64,000 nt of DNA, taken from the NCBI GenBank assembly GCA_034190875.2, contig CM067354.1, positions 53,483,335-53,547,334 of the forward strand, given 5' to 3'. The translations under genes were made by a program, and so were the position numbers. The DNA is from Urechis unicinctus. Taxonomy: Eukaryota; Annelida; Polychaeta; Xenopneusta; Urechidae. The notes beneath the pieces are model-generated. The model was given only the letters and a program-made list of their open reading frames with translations, had not been told where the DNA came from and ran no database searches. This document shows, one piece after another, positions 36,860 to 50,328 of this stretch. The first letter of the stretch is position 1. Each line of letters begins with the position of its first letter.

Positions 36860-37320
36860 GATTCGTACTTGTGTTCCCATCCTCAAAGAGGGCTGCATAC
36901 TTAAGAAGGGAGTGTAGTCTTGATATGGTATCTAGTCTTTCCATGCTCGCGCAGCCATCGTACAAATTTATTTTCCGCCGTTCCAATAGAATTGGCATAA
37001 AAACCAGGCCATCCATAAACATCACGCTGCCACAGCATGTGATAACGAACCGCTGATACACATCCAACGGAATATACGGGGTTGGGAAAATATCATTAAC
37101 ATTAGATTATATTTATAAGGTACTGCATAATGTTCATCTCTCAAAAAGGGCACGGTGATGAGTTTATGATCCATGAGGCTAAAGTTCACTACGACTAACA
37201 CATATGCGGGTTGCATAAGACTAGTCGACCTCAGACTACGATACATCTTCTGTGGCTGATAGACACCGCAAGAGGGTATTTGGCTGAACACTCTATCAAT
37301 CAGTAAGCACATATATAATT
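36860..37320. repeat. Mosaic of m12d and m15 fragments
   Basis: 36,885-36,975 matches 45,200-45,290. Near 37,138 ctctcaaaaagggc matches 52,733. From about 37,160 the sequence matches m15-type DNA at 11,250-11,290 and then 11,660-11,720. Segments between these are missing, so several deletions have been joined here. No gene is visible. Confidence 0.65.
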
Positions 37321-38480
37321 CAAACTCTTTAATTACCGAGCGGTTTCACCTGGTCTTCTTCGAGCAATCAGACTCATCTGCTTCTCGCTGCCAGCATGTC
37401 ACACACGCTTATATGGATAAAAAGTGATGATTATAGTGCGCCAGGTAAGACACGCAGACTACACAGTATAGTATTTGGTGTAAAACAGGTGTACATAAGA
37501 CAAGTGTTAGACAGATGGTACTGTGAACAGCAATAGCTTCTGCATCTAATACAGAGCACATGCTTCAAGCAACGAGGCGGTATCGTGACGGTGATGGATT
37601 AGGGCGGTTGTTATGTTTGTACAGACACTTCAGGTGGCGTTTCTCGCCAAAGACATGAGAAGACAAACGCCCCGCCCTTGAGTCAACCCATTAGTGTGCG
37701 GCATTCAACAAAAACATCGTTTTATCACATTGACGAATTTTGTTGATACTCGTATTTATTCATTTGTGGGTTTGGAAAAAAAAATTAGCTCACGTAGAAA
37801 CTGTGGGTTTCATTAATGCATTTTGTTTATGAAAAGCTATTGATTCACTATTTAGAAGCATATTAACTAACAATATTTGCCTAGTATCTTCGATGCAACC
37901 ATTATAACAGATTTATCAACTGAATGAATTGATTATTCTGGGACAAACAAGTATAATAAGTTACGCTCCGGGATTATGAGTAAACGTAAGGATGAGTGTT
38001 GTAATGTTTCCTAAATAAATTGTTAACTTGGCGAAAGACTATCGTAGTCAGTGCCGTTTGTGGGTTTGTTTGTCTATTAATATTTTATTATCTCTCAATA
38101 CAGGTCGCAATTATTTTAAATACGTTGGCATTAATGGTGTGCGGAATCGTGAGGTTTTAGTTCGAACGTGATCTTAAATGAAAGTGAAGGTAATCGAAAA
38201 TGTGAAAATCTTAAACGTATCCGCGGATTAAAGTCAAATCGTAAGAGCAATGTAAAACTTGATAGCTTGACTCAATAGCAAACTTTAATGATTGACATGT
38301 TTAACCTAACTATGCGCCCTTATCAAAGCGGTGTGAGTTGAATAAATAAATTGATAGTAACAATTAACTTAACAATTTCCATGGCTTGTAAAAATATATG
38401 GAATGCTGGGATATATTTCAGCTCCCCAAGAGTTGATGGAAATTATGCTTTGATATATAATATGTTTATCATACATTGCG
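37320..38480. repeat. Block n1, copy 1
   Basis: Anchors: gtgcgccaggtaagacacgc at 37,436, identical at 63,021, and gacacttcagg at 37,624, also at 57,275 and 63,199. It matches 62,880-64,000 along its length and 56,860-57,350 for its first part. It is less AT-rich than its neighbours around 37,560-37,680. No gene is visible. Confidence 0.85.
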
Positions 38481-40015
38481 TCATGTGTGGATATTTACCT
38501 TAAGTTGATCGCCAAAATCGATACAAGGAAACATGATGGGTGTAATGACCGGAATACTAGGCGAAAATGGAACAAATAGTCTTTTTATTTTAGCCACCCG
38601 TCTTCAAATGTTTCAATGTAGCCAACTGGATGAATATTGCATGAAGTAGAACCAGAATGTTCAATTCACTTGAACAGAAAGCAAGTGGGTAAGATAATGG
38701 TAACTAGCAGCATAAATAGGCGATAATATGAATGGATTTTATGCAGCCCGGTATCGCAAAATTAAATTATATGAACCGTTAAGCCTTATAACTGCATCTG
38801 GTTTTCAGCAACCCATATACCTCTGTAAGTGCGCGGTTAGATGACCACGCATAAGCAGACACAGTTGTCCATATCAAAATGTGAAAAATGTTGCTAATCA
38901 ATAAAGCCCTGTCAATCAAAAGAGTGACAGGCATTTCTATTGTAGAAAATTGAATTGAACGTTTCATGCAACACAACATTTACGACAACACTGTTTTGTA
39001 TTCGATTGGCTTTTCGTTGTTACACAGTCTGACCTCTATCATCTGTGATTAAGGTATATCGTTCCAAATACCATCTTATGTGTGCATGAATTTTGATGGA
39101 TGTGAATAAATCGCTAAAAACAATGAATATGGTAGCATTTATGCACTGCCAGTTCATTATTTAATGTTATATTTCATTTTTTTTAATGCATCAAATCCCT
39201 GACCTAAATGTGGCTTTGAATGCACATAGCTCTTTTGTTACAATGTTAACCAAGAAAATCAATACCTAACTCCCAAACCACTGCCGCCTTCCTCATATCC
39301 ACTGTAATTCATGTCCCATTATAATTCAGCAAACATATTTAGCAGCTTTATTTGACAGCTCAATATCTATTAATCTATTCCGAGCATGTAAATCAGTTTG
39401 TGGCATCGAGGTCAATATGAATTTTGCCTATGTGTATATAAAATGTTTGGTGTTCATTAAACCTTGATGATAACGAGCATGCGCATTAAAAGCAACATGA
39501 AAGAGGGTTTAACCACGTCAGTATTCAAGCAAATAAGTTAAGAGAAGTATTTGCCCTCGGGTTTATGATTTACTGTATTCAGCATTCTTCATCGTTGTTT
39601 GAATTAATTAGCATCTAACGCAGCGTTCTATGCACTGTCAGACGACACATCAAGCGCATTAAGTCATGTTATAGACACGTGTTATGGTGCGCGAACCACA
39701 TGATTGTTATGAATTGCGTCCGGACAAGTGGCGTGACCTGCGTATATGGAACAAATAGCCTCTTATGCTAATAAGCAGACTTGAATAATCTGCGTATTCG
39801 ATGTTACAAAAGGACAATAGAAGAACGGCATAAGCTACACATACATCACCAGCTGCTTACAAAGGGCCGTTTGGCACGACTTCATTTTCATCTATCATTG
39901 TATAGTGGGGATATGTTCCATACTCTTTGTCAGTATATGATCGACAGTGGTCGTTAGTTGCTAGCAAATGAAAGTTGAAAGCCATCGACATATTATGGGC
40001 CTCTCTGACGTCGAG
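38480..40015. repeat. Block n2, copy 1
   Basis: Anchor gaacgtttcatgcaacaca at 38,957, repeated at 46,801. The match to 46,740-47,850 continues to about 40,010. The outer parts also match 57,349-57,850, which is strongly shortened. No gene is visible. Confidence 0.8.
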
Positions 40016-40019
40016 GATG

Positions 40020-41070
40020 CTCACTTCGCCATATGCGATGTCAGATGATTGATTTAATCCCCCGTATACTCACTTCACTGTTGTATATAATCGATCGTTT
40101 GACGAAGCTATCGGTATGTATAAGTTCGGCGTTCACCATTGTATTTTAAAACACAAAATCCAATAGGTGTTATTGTGAACTGAACAAATCACGGTGGGTA
40201 ACTTTCCGCATTTTTGCTGCCACTAAGCGACATCTATTATCGGGATGTCTCGACTGGTATAATTGGGAAATTAGTTTGTCCTCCATTATGACCTTAAGAC
40301 ACGCTTCCAATTAGGCATTAAAATCATCTCTCAGTCAAATTGCTTTTTTCATTTTGTTATATACACTGACGGTCATCGAAGGATGCTTCTCATATATACA
40401 TGTGGTAAATGCGGATTCTCTATCTAAATAATAGACGATAACTGCTCACTCAGTTGTATTTGTATATTATCATCCCGGCAGATGGAATGAAGGGATAAAC
40501 CACAGCGGTTCTTTTTGCATGAACAGCAATTTAGGGTGTAAACAAAGCTGGGTTACTGACACCAACACTGAGCAAGCGGCATGCGTAAATGCCGAAGGCA
40601 AGTACGTATAAATTAGTAGTTGACATTTCTAGATACTCACTGAAAGAAAGGTTGTGGATTAAGCTTAACGTCAACTCGTTATTCTTTTCTATTCCTATAA
40701 ATAAACATATAAACTGTAACTGAAAAATAATTCATTCGCAATGGATCCACATTGGATCCGTGATGTATTTTGATGGTAATCAAACACAGCTGCAGTGCTG
40801 TTCGTAGTCAAGTATTGCTATTTTATTTTACTTATTCTATTGGAATACATTTTTAATTCACTGCATTTTAGCCGATCATCTAATTATTCTTGCAACAATA
40901 AAATCACAGAATGTGTGCAAATTGCTTAAATATCCATTCATGGGGCATTGCGGAAAAATACCTTGTGTTTTGCTAGGTCTCTTCATACTGAGATATGTAT
41001 TCTATAGTCAAGGGTATGATGCTCTTCGTAATTAATCGGATCAATATAAAAAAATTGTCAATGATCCAAA
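40020..41070. repeat. Blocks m16 (part), m4 and m5
   Basis: m16 at 40,020-40,320 (ttgacgaagctatcggt), m4 at 40,365-40,580, m5 at 40,855-41,065 (attttagccgatca at 40,865). m17-m19 and m3 are missing between m16 and m4, so the unit boundary is compressed. No gene is visible. Confidence 0.75.
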
Positions 41071-44000
41071 CGGATAATAAAATCACCGAAGGCAAACATT
41101 CCTTGATTATATTTGTGGGTACCAAACGAACACTCAATGAGCATTGCTGCATTTGAAGAACAACCCTCTGCATGAAGGTAGTCAAAATTGCACAATGCAA
41201 CACATATTTGTGGCGAATTTCAGAATATGGTTAATGAATAAATTGACTCTCCAAGTGGGTTCCATTATAAGAGTTATAGGGGTAGCTAAACATGGGATTA
41301 GCCCAGCGCTATCTTTGTTGTGGGTTTTCCTTTAAAATGCATGTAAGATGCATTGATGGCGTCTGGTGTTGCACAGACGCTACTTGGTGTTGTTTACGTG
41401 TTATATTGATCAGATAGCACGTGGTCTACCAGCGGACATTGACATTTATACTGCATACATGACGTCATCGACTGGATGTTTGTAGTTCAGTTGCAACTGC
41501 TGACATTAAAATGAATAGCTCCGTGTTTGAATTAGGCTTTTCCATGTATTTTCTCTGTGGTATTTCCGTGTGAATCTGTAACCGAGCCATCCCTTTTCGA
41601 TTGCAAATGAAACTACGGTCTTAACATAGGCTATATTGGTTTCAGGTGTAAGTGTTGCAAAGTTCACATCTCCCTATTTGTGAGTAATAGTTCAATAGAA
41701 AGGCCTATTAATAGTACTTTATTAATTAACATATATATATCTGTAGCATGATGCTCAAACACAAGTGTCGTATTGGTTTTCATTAAAAAATCCGACAATC
41801 AATGTCCACTCAGTCGGCGCCTCCCAGTTAAAGATATTTATACTTATGTTAACACATCATGATATTTTCTTCATTTAAAAGCCAAGACTCTTATTAGTCG
41901 GCGTCTGTCTATCGCAGATGACGGGATTGATATTCATGGTAAATCATCGATGAAGCAGCCCCGCACAATCTATGCTGCATGTTTTCCTTTGAAATGAGAT
42001 TAATTTATATTCCATGAACGCTACTTTGAGATAGGATGTGCCCAGTACATAACTAAATCAATGTTGTGACATATAAAAGTAGAGGCTTTGCCGGACAAAG
42101 TTCTTGGTTAACACATCGCAACTACGTATAGGAGCTGGTAAAATCTCTTGAGTGTACGACTGCGCTCAACATTAAGTGCGCTTGAAGTGAGCCAAGTATG
42201 TTGGAAACAACATAAAACATCCTATTTGTTCATTCTACAGTATTAGCCTGGCAGCCGTAACACCTACTTGTTCCCCCGCAATCACATAATTACCGAGCTA
42301 TCTATAACCATCACGTGGCCTGAGCACGTGATTAATGATATGCCATTTTATATCCAACCGAATGTACAGGGCTTCGGAACAATCCTTAACAGATGATTAT
42401 CTATAAAATTAAACATTGTTTTCGTTACTCAAATAGAGCTCTGTAATGATTGATAATAAATTGCGTGATACATCAAAAATAGGAAAAGAGCATGTATGTA
42501 TGCCATTGACCTACATTATCAATATCATTTTTCATGTTTTTTATTTGTTTTTGAATATTATACTTTCTATTACTTAAAAGTATATGAGTATTGAAGACAA
42601 ATTGACATAGAAATGGTTTCAAGATTATTTTTGAAATGCCGTGGATCGTATGAACGCATAGCTATCCGGGACGATAAGATGATGACCACGTAACCGGCCC
42701 TTCCGTGACCCAGCAGAAACAATTGAATTTACTGCTGTCAGTGCATAGTGAGGTCTTCTGTTGGTCTAATCTACATATATGATATAAGGTCACTGCATGG
42801 TAAGGCCAAATGTATCTGCACATGCTGTACCTTGCCCTAATTACTTCCTCCGTAGCCAAAAGCTACCTCAGAATTAATCATGATCACGTAAGGACAAGGG
42901 TCAAACCTATTGTATGCCAACAACGTTGACTATATCTATCTGCTACCTTATCTGACTGATGGTCAATAAGTTAATTTGTAAACCGAATTGTAGGGCTACG
43001 CGTAATTTGATGCTACCACTGTAGAGCCACTCAAAGTGTAATTTGTGGTCTTGATGTGGGCATTAAGTGTCAATTCTAAGATACACCAAATAATCCCTCT
43101 GAATGCTAACTTTTAAGGTATATATGTTATAAGCTAGCCGTGCATGCACCAAGAAGGTTTAAGCATTTGAGAGAATAATTTATTGAAAAAGCGTTTGCGT
43201 TGAAAATGTCGCTCTGTTCGTTATTGTATATCCAAGTTTATGGGTTGCATTATATTAATAGATTAAGGTCGCAGTCGGCATATGTATGTGACTAGATGAC
43301 AAGATGACAGTAAATCGCTTAAACAACAGTACGTCTTATTGCTTCAGGCAACATGGATTAGAAATGCATAACACAAATTACATACCGTATATATTTGGCA
43401 AATGGTATTCGAAGGGAATACCTGTGATTGCATAAAATACAATGTTTTATGCTTTATTCTTCAAGCGTGTGGCATATTCAATGCCTAATTCACTCAATGA
43501 TTCAACCAGTATAACTACATTATTAATAAGTAATATGATTGTATCATATTATAGCATTCACAGACTAGAAGGGTACGATTCAAGTAACTTCGATGTCCAT
43601 GATACCAAATCTAAATTTTATTTCCGATGATATCCTGCAAATACCCCAATCAACGTTCAACCATACCTCTTTCAAATCTGACGGCTGGTGTCCATAGACC
43701 CTCATCAAGCTTCCATCAAATTCCCCATCACCACCCACGCTAGGTAATGCCAGCAGTAATTGGATAGGCAAGTTGCTGATGAATATTTTCAGGACGTTCT
43801 AGCTTCCAGACGTGACCCATTCGTTATTTATATGGATTCGAGGGCTACAAATCTACCCACCACTTATTACCGATAAAGCTTACAAGAATTCAATTATTTC
43901 CAACACTGTCAATATGAAACATTTACTGCACTTCTAGTTAAGAGAATATAACGTGATCATATTTTATCAAGCATTGCATATAATGCTTATTAGTAACATA

Positions 44001-45500
44001 TGATAACCCTCGTTCCTGCGGTAGCCGCCACTCAAAGCCACGATACGAGACATCATGATATGTCAGCGTTCGAGTACATCGACTGAGCGCCTTTCCTTGT
44101 CGTGTATTGAAATGACCACGCTAATTAAATAGCATCTAGTCCAACATACAACACATGGTCTGGCAATGGAACATCCAATCCGTTCATGTTGTTATGTGAT
44201 TACTGGAAAACCAAGTCCAATTCTGATTCAGCAGCATGTGTAGAAATTGGAATGCCCATCCACGAAACTTAAGGGAGAGTTATATCCTCTCCATTTGACA
44301 ATTCATGGTTCTCTGCAGCAAACTGCCTCGTGTTGTCGGATTGTATCCGGGAAGGAACTATTGTCAAGATAATACCAGTGATAGGGCACATTATATGCCC
44401 AATTGTTGTCGCCTATGTTCGGATCAGCTATGTTTTGCAGATAACGTAGATACACTTTAGCACTCTATGTTTGGTAATATAGTTAACTAAGATAATAATG
44501 ATGCTTGATGTACACTGACAGCTCGATTAATATTCGCACGCAAAGGCTTAATTTATTCTGCACCTGTCTATTGCTGATAATATATTCATTTGTACTTATG
44601 ATGACCAATGCATGGATATTCCAAGATCTATTTTAAGAGAGAGTAACACTTCCTCTGCAAGGAAACACTGCTATTAGTCGACGCCTGTCTATCTTAGATA
44701 AAGATATGGATGCTCACGGTGCCGCATTGACGCTACTTGACGCTGGTCACTCACCACATTGATCCGCCAGCACGACAGCTTATCAAAAGTGGACGACCGG
44801 CTGACGAACAGACCTATGTACGGTAGGTTTTCTCCCATTTGGATCTATTATCACGACTGCTAGTAAACAAAACTGCCAATAACTCACGTCGTGCGGAATA
44901 TTTTAACTTAGTGTCTGCAGATGCCAACCGATTGGTGTAGCATGTTGGTTTTACATGCTGATTCGTACTTGTATTCATATCCTTTAGCTACAATTCATTC
45001 CCTGCAACCTCTCCGTAGGAGCAGTTTTAATACAAACCATTATCAAGATGCTATGTGCAAAACAGAAATCACCGTATGGTTTTCAAGTCACAACACGCTC
45101 AGTATTAAGCCTATTGGCTCAGATGAATCTGACAATCACAGGATCACAACCGCTGAATAGCGCATAAATGGCTACATACTCGCTTATTATCAATTAAGTG
45201 CACTTAAAGAGGGCTATATACTTTACAAACGAGCATAGCCTTGATATGGTATCTGGTCGTTCCATGCCCGCGCAGCCATCGTACCAATTTTATTAAAAAA
45301 AGGCGCACTGATGAATGATGCTATAAATGTGATTTTAATTGCATTTCACGAGTATGAAATGAATATGTCACCCCATCAATCAAGCATCGATAATCGCCTC
45401 AGCCAAATAATGAGTTTATTTGCTGTTAATACTTGATCAGGAATATTAAATGTATACCCCATTCAGGACAAGACTATGGTCGATGTGTCTGCTGGGCAAT
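41071..45500. repeat. Older unit: m4 end, m9, m11, m12, m12a, m12b, second m7-m9, m12c, m12d
   Basis: 41,200-41,290 resembles the end of m4 (compare 14,815-14,890). m9 lies at 41,275-41,490 with TGACGTCA at 41,460-41,467. Two core variants follow near 41,816 and 41,890, then m12 (42,020), m12a (42,460), m12b (42,870-44,030), m7-m9 (44,140-44,790), m12c (44,800-45,160) and m12d (45,200-45,500). This is the most complete run of the m12 series in the window. No gene is supported. Confidence 0.8.
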
Positions 45501-46735
45501 ACCAAAACAGACCCGCCTGCTGTAACCTAGAACGGTTGTTTAAATAAGGCGTGTCCACACTATCACCTTGAATGATCTAATGAATAAGACAAGAGTATGT
45601 TGCGATTACAGGCACAAATTGAAATGGTAATGCAGTATCACAAATGTCAGAAACCTTGTGGCATTCAATATAACTTACAACGTCTTCTTGGATGTCGTTT
45701 TAATCCACCGTATGATCGGCATGAATGTTAGCTGGTAAAAGACGTTATCGATAACAATTCCGGAAATATCTAATTACAGATATTTTAGAGTTACCACACA
45801 AGTGGCAAAATTGATTAAAGTTACTGTATTAGCACATACAAGCATGCACTTCATCATAAATGCTGGTTACACCACATTTGGTAGAAAAACATCTATCGAA
45901 AACTAAACACTGGCTGTTCAAAGCCTTAGGCGATACCTTACACACGATTAGAATTCCCCTATTCTAATAGAATTGAATCCACAACACATATATTTGGAAT
46001 ACACGGTCGTGCTTTTAGCAGGTTTTCTTCGCGAAAATTGCATGACATGCAGTTATTAATTCAAACACCTGTAGAGCCTGCATAGATGCTATCATGTTCG
46101 GTGCGTGCATTAATTTCTAATTAGTGTGCTCATATCATTAACTTAGATAAATAGAGTAGTTTTCATAGAAAGCGAGAACTATATTTGATTAATGTCAATG
46201 CATTAAATCCCGGTCTTATTATGACCGCTATTGCACAATGGCGTCAAAGCAATTTGCTTTGCTGTCAATAAACTGACCAAGTTTCTTCGACACAGCCTCG
46301 GGACGCCGCCGCCTATATTAAACTCTCAGAGCTCGACAGCAAATCGACCATCTCCACCCACATTAGGGAAATTTCGTCGTGCTCTCTGCATTCAATATTA
46401 TTACATATCTCTCACTTAGTTTAATTTGACAGTTTCATTCCATTTCCATTGGTGGATGTTACTTACTGCAGTGACATAAAGGTCAACATAGATGTGCAAA
46501 TAGAACATTCACCGTTAATTAAACGCTTAGAAAATGAAATGTGTATTGTATTGGTAATCCGGGTCCCTAGTGTTCGAGTAACCTATACAGCGGCCGACGC
46601 TCATGCAAAGATCACGTGTCAGAAGGTGACACTACATCATTATTAGTTAAGCTGATTATGCATGTTACAATATATAATGTAATGCTTTTAGCACTATTCA
46701 TTTTAGCTGATATGGTCTTCTCTGTCATTTGGCGT
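45501..46735. other. Non-coding stretch without a partner in the window
   Basis: I could not match this stretch to the other copies. It holds short frames only. A GC-richer patch near 46,285-46,390 has no recognisable product. Confidence 0.5.
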
Positions 46736-47850
46736 TGAGACCATACCGTGTTGCTTGCATCGTAACTTATCTGCACTGTCAAGTGAAGCATTTTTGATTT
46801 GAACGTTTCATGCAACACAGCATACACGACTACACTGTTTTGCATTTTATTGGCTTTTCGCGGTTAAACAGTATTACCAGCGGTGATTCAGGGATATCCA
46901 AATGCCATCTTATGTGTGTATGAACTTTTGTTCAAAATGAATGAATCGCTAATCACAATAAATATGGTAGCATTTATACAGTGCCATTCTTTATTTTACG
47001 TTATATTTCATAATCTTTAATGTATCAAATCCCTGATCTGAATATGGCTTCCAATGCACATAGCTCTTTTGCTACAATGTTAATAAAGAGATCCATACCT
47101 AACTACCAAACCACTGCCGTCTTCCTCATATCCTATGTAATTTATGCCCCATTATAATTCTGCAAACATATTTAGCCGCTTAATCTGACAGTCCAGTATC
47201 TATAGATCTATGTCGAGCATGTGAATCAGTTTGTGTCATCGAGGTTAATATGTTTTTTGCCTATGAGCAAATAAAATGTGTGGTGTTAAACATTGAAGAT
47301 AACGAGCATGCGTATTAAAGGCCACATAATGGAGGGTTTTACTACGCCAGTATTCAAGCATATCAGCTAGGAGAATCATGTGTACTCGTGTTTATGATTT
47401 ACTGTATTCAGCATTCTTCATCGTTGTTTTAATTACTTAATATTTAACAAATCATTCTAAGCACTGTCAAACGACGCATCAAGCGCATTGAGTCATGTTA
47501 TGGACACATGTTATGGTGAGCCAAACCACTTGACTGTTATTATTTGCGTCCGGGCAAGTGGCGTTACCTGCGTATATGGAACGAATAGCCTCTTATGCTA
47601 ATAAGCAGACTTGAATAATCTGCGTATTCGATGTGGCCAAAGGACAACAGAAGAATGGCATTAACTACACGTAAATCTCCGGCTGCTTACAAACGTCCGC
47701 TTGGCAAGACTTCATCTTCATAATTCAGTGTATGGTGGAAGCATGTCTCCCTATTCTTGATCAGTATATGATCGACAGTGATCATTATTTGCGACAAATT
47801 AAACGCTGAAAGCCATTGACATAATATAGGCCTCTCTGACATCAACCTGT
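46736..47850. repeat. Block n2, copy 2
   Basis: gaacgtttcatgcaacaca at 46,801 starts a long match to 38,957-40,010. It follows an unmatched stretch instead of n1, so n1 is missing from this unit. No gene is visible. Confidence 0.8.
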
Positions 47851-48560
47851 CCATCTCAGTACATCATATTCGACTCCCTAATATGACAAATAGATGTACT
47901 GTCTGGGTCATCTTATGCATGCACATTAACACATCTTTTGAGAAAATAATTCCTGGGAGAATCCCTTGCAAGGATTAATAAGACCCGTGCATGATTGCCA
48001 CTGCATTTGCGTGGCATTCATAAATTGATCGAAGCGTCATAAAACACATTTAACACGTACTGATGCATGCTGTAAGCGAGACCAGCGCAAGGTAGATTTG
48101 CCAGTCATAACTAAAATACCATCCATCCACCATCCATAACGCAGACATACTATGCATAGCTTGGCGTGAAACCAGTGTATGATAAGACATAGGTGAGACA
48201 AATGATGTTGAACGCTACGTTGGCTATATATACTACGTATATACTTTTAACAAAAGAAACATTCTCAACAGTTAGATATACCTATGCTAGTTCAATATAT
48301 TAATTTAAGCAATTACATTGTAATGCTCAAATGAAGCTTTTTGATGAAATTGTGATTTATGCGGAGCTCCTGATGCTCTAGTTAGTGTTTGTCTCGAATA
48401 AGCATCTATTCCTTGCACCCAGGTTTTATTGTTTATATTGTATCGAGAAATTAAAGCATTGAAGAAAATATCCCGCAAAGCTAGCAATTTGCTACCTTCG
48501 TTAAACAATAACAATTATCTGACTTTATTTAGCATCAGTGGCTCTCAATGTATATCATAC
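47851..48560. repeat. '47.9 kb' block, copy 1
   Basis: It matches 57,920-58,260. Anchor gcatagcttggcgtga at 48,154 and 58,189. In both places it follows n2, which supports a fixed block order. No gene is visible. Confidence 0.7.
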
Positions 48561-50328
48561 TTCCTGTACAAATATGTACATGCAGTAAATACAACATCAT
48601 CTTATTATGCAGTACTTATCATTATCCCCGTAAAGATGTTTATAATAAGCGTTAAGTATATTGCGATGCGGCTGCTCGCGCCATATCCGATGATAGATGT
48701 TTGATTCAATCCCACGTGTTATCAGACCACTGTTCTATCTAATCGATCGTTTGAAGAAGCTATCGGTGTGTATAAGTTTGCTTTGCCAATCAAATCGGCG
48801 TTAAACATTATATTTGAAAATATAAAATCCAATAACTTCCGGATAACTGCTGCCACTATGAGACATGTTGGAAATTATTTTGTCCTCCGTTATCACCTTT
48901 AGACAAGCTTCCAATTACGGCATTAAAATAATCTCTCAATCATATTGCTTACTTAATTTTGGTATCGGCTCAGGAGTGCAGTTCTCATATTCAAAGGCTT
49001 TTGTACATTACTGACGACGCAAACGAATACGATGGATTATGCAGTAAAAAGATATCGTCTAGCAGGATCAAGAGTTCAAAAGAAAACGAAGTCTCGTTAG
49101 GCTTATCTTGCACTTAATGGAAGTATACAGGACCCGTGGATCGCAATTTTTACGGATAAGGTATTGAACGCAAATTTGTACAGGAGTCTTCAGTACGATC
49201 AATACAACGATCATAATGGGTTGTACACAAATGTTTGGCGCGTGGATAATGTACATTATGATATACTGAAAAAAGTTGATCCGTCGGATACCAGCTGTGT
49301 TATATCGCTGTAGCCATAAGACAAACATATCATCCAGAGTACTCATTATAAAGTGGAGGTCGATAAACAATGCTACGATAAATCCTTTTGAATGAGTTCA
49401 AGGGAAAACAATTATATGATAAAACGTCGGAGTGTCGCTGATGTATTTTGAGCTGCACGAAATTTGCCATAAAGGCCTTCCTCAAAAATCAGTATTTAGC
49501 TTACGATCGGGAGTATATAGATTCATATAACCGTCGTGCATATAAGATGGGTTGCGGTGATAAATAACTAATATAGAAAGCTGCTCCCTGAGACTAACTG
49601 TCAATATTGGTTCGCGCTGTTTTAAAGATGCATTGTTCAATTGTGCTTTGACTTAAAATTTAATGCATTTGGCATCATCGCACGCTACTCATACAAGCGA
49701 TCATGCACTATTAATTTTGCACCCGGGCGTCTTAACTAGAGATCTAATCAACATTCAAATACAGACTGATTGGTTTATTAAATCGTTGGTTGCTAGCATG
49801 TGCATGTAATGCACACCACACCGAATTGATCACATCACAACAGTCGGAGCACAACCGTAAGATTAGAAATGCTCAGTTATCATGGAATGCATTCTAACCT
49901 CACATTGGGAGCCATTTATGTCATTCCCTCCAACCAGTTAATTTATATGTGATTCCTTAACAACTACGATTACAAGGGCTTGTGACAAATAGGTGCAGTC
50001 TTCATTGTGCATAATTCCGCTTGGGGTACAGTTCTGGTTGCCAAGGTATTTGCATCTCAGTTAGTAGTCTAATGAAATCCGTATACACTCTGTGTTTATT
50101 CGACAAGTGGTCGTGCTTATGCGAAGCAGTGCTTAATATAAGATGAGCCATTCTAATTTATTAGCCAGATCAATGTTATTATTCATATGCGTATATAAGC
50201 ATCCGAAATAAATCTAAACGCTACGACAGTCGATATAATGAAAACTGTTACAAATATGATGCGCTCTACTAGCCAGAGTATTAGTTGCTGATTAGTTTTC
50301 ACTCCTTCATCATCAGTTTGAAGCCAGC
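48561..50328. repeat. Blocks m16, m17 and m18, older copy
   Basis: m16 (48,565-48,920), m17 (48,970-49,960, with internal losses) and m18 (49,980-50,328) follow in the same order as at 11,725-13,790. m18 ends abruptly at aagccagct and joins directly to m12b sequence. No gene is visible. Confidence 0.8.

Larger units (their letters stand above)
33231..36860. repeat. Older partial unit: m6, m7, m8/m9, m12 part, m12a, m12b part, second m7-m9
   Basis: It parallels 15,051-20,110 with more divergence. About 1.04 kb matching 16,436-17,475 is missing (junction near 34,633). It retains m12a (34,900-35,270), also at 42,460-42,880. The second m7-m9 set lies at 35,925-36,680. One 106-codon frame (36,374-36,694) overlaps m8/m9 and has no recognisable domain. 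Confidence 0.8.

Noticed and set aside
37635..37671. Small hairpin in n1 (ggcgttt ... aaacgcc) as a possible structured RNA
   Set aside because: The stem is only 7 bp with a 22-base loop and the copies at 57,285 and 63,208 do not keep the pairing.
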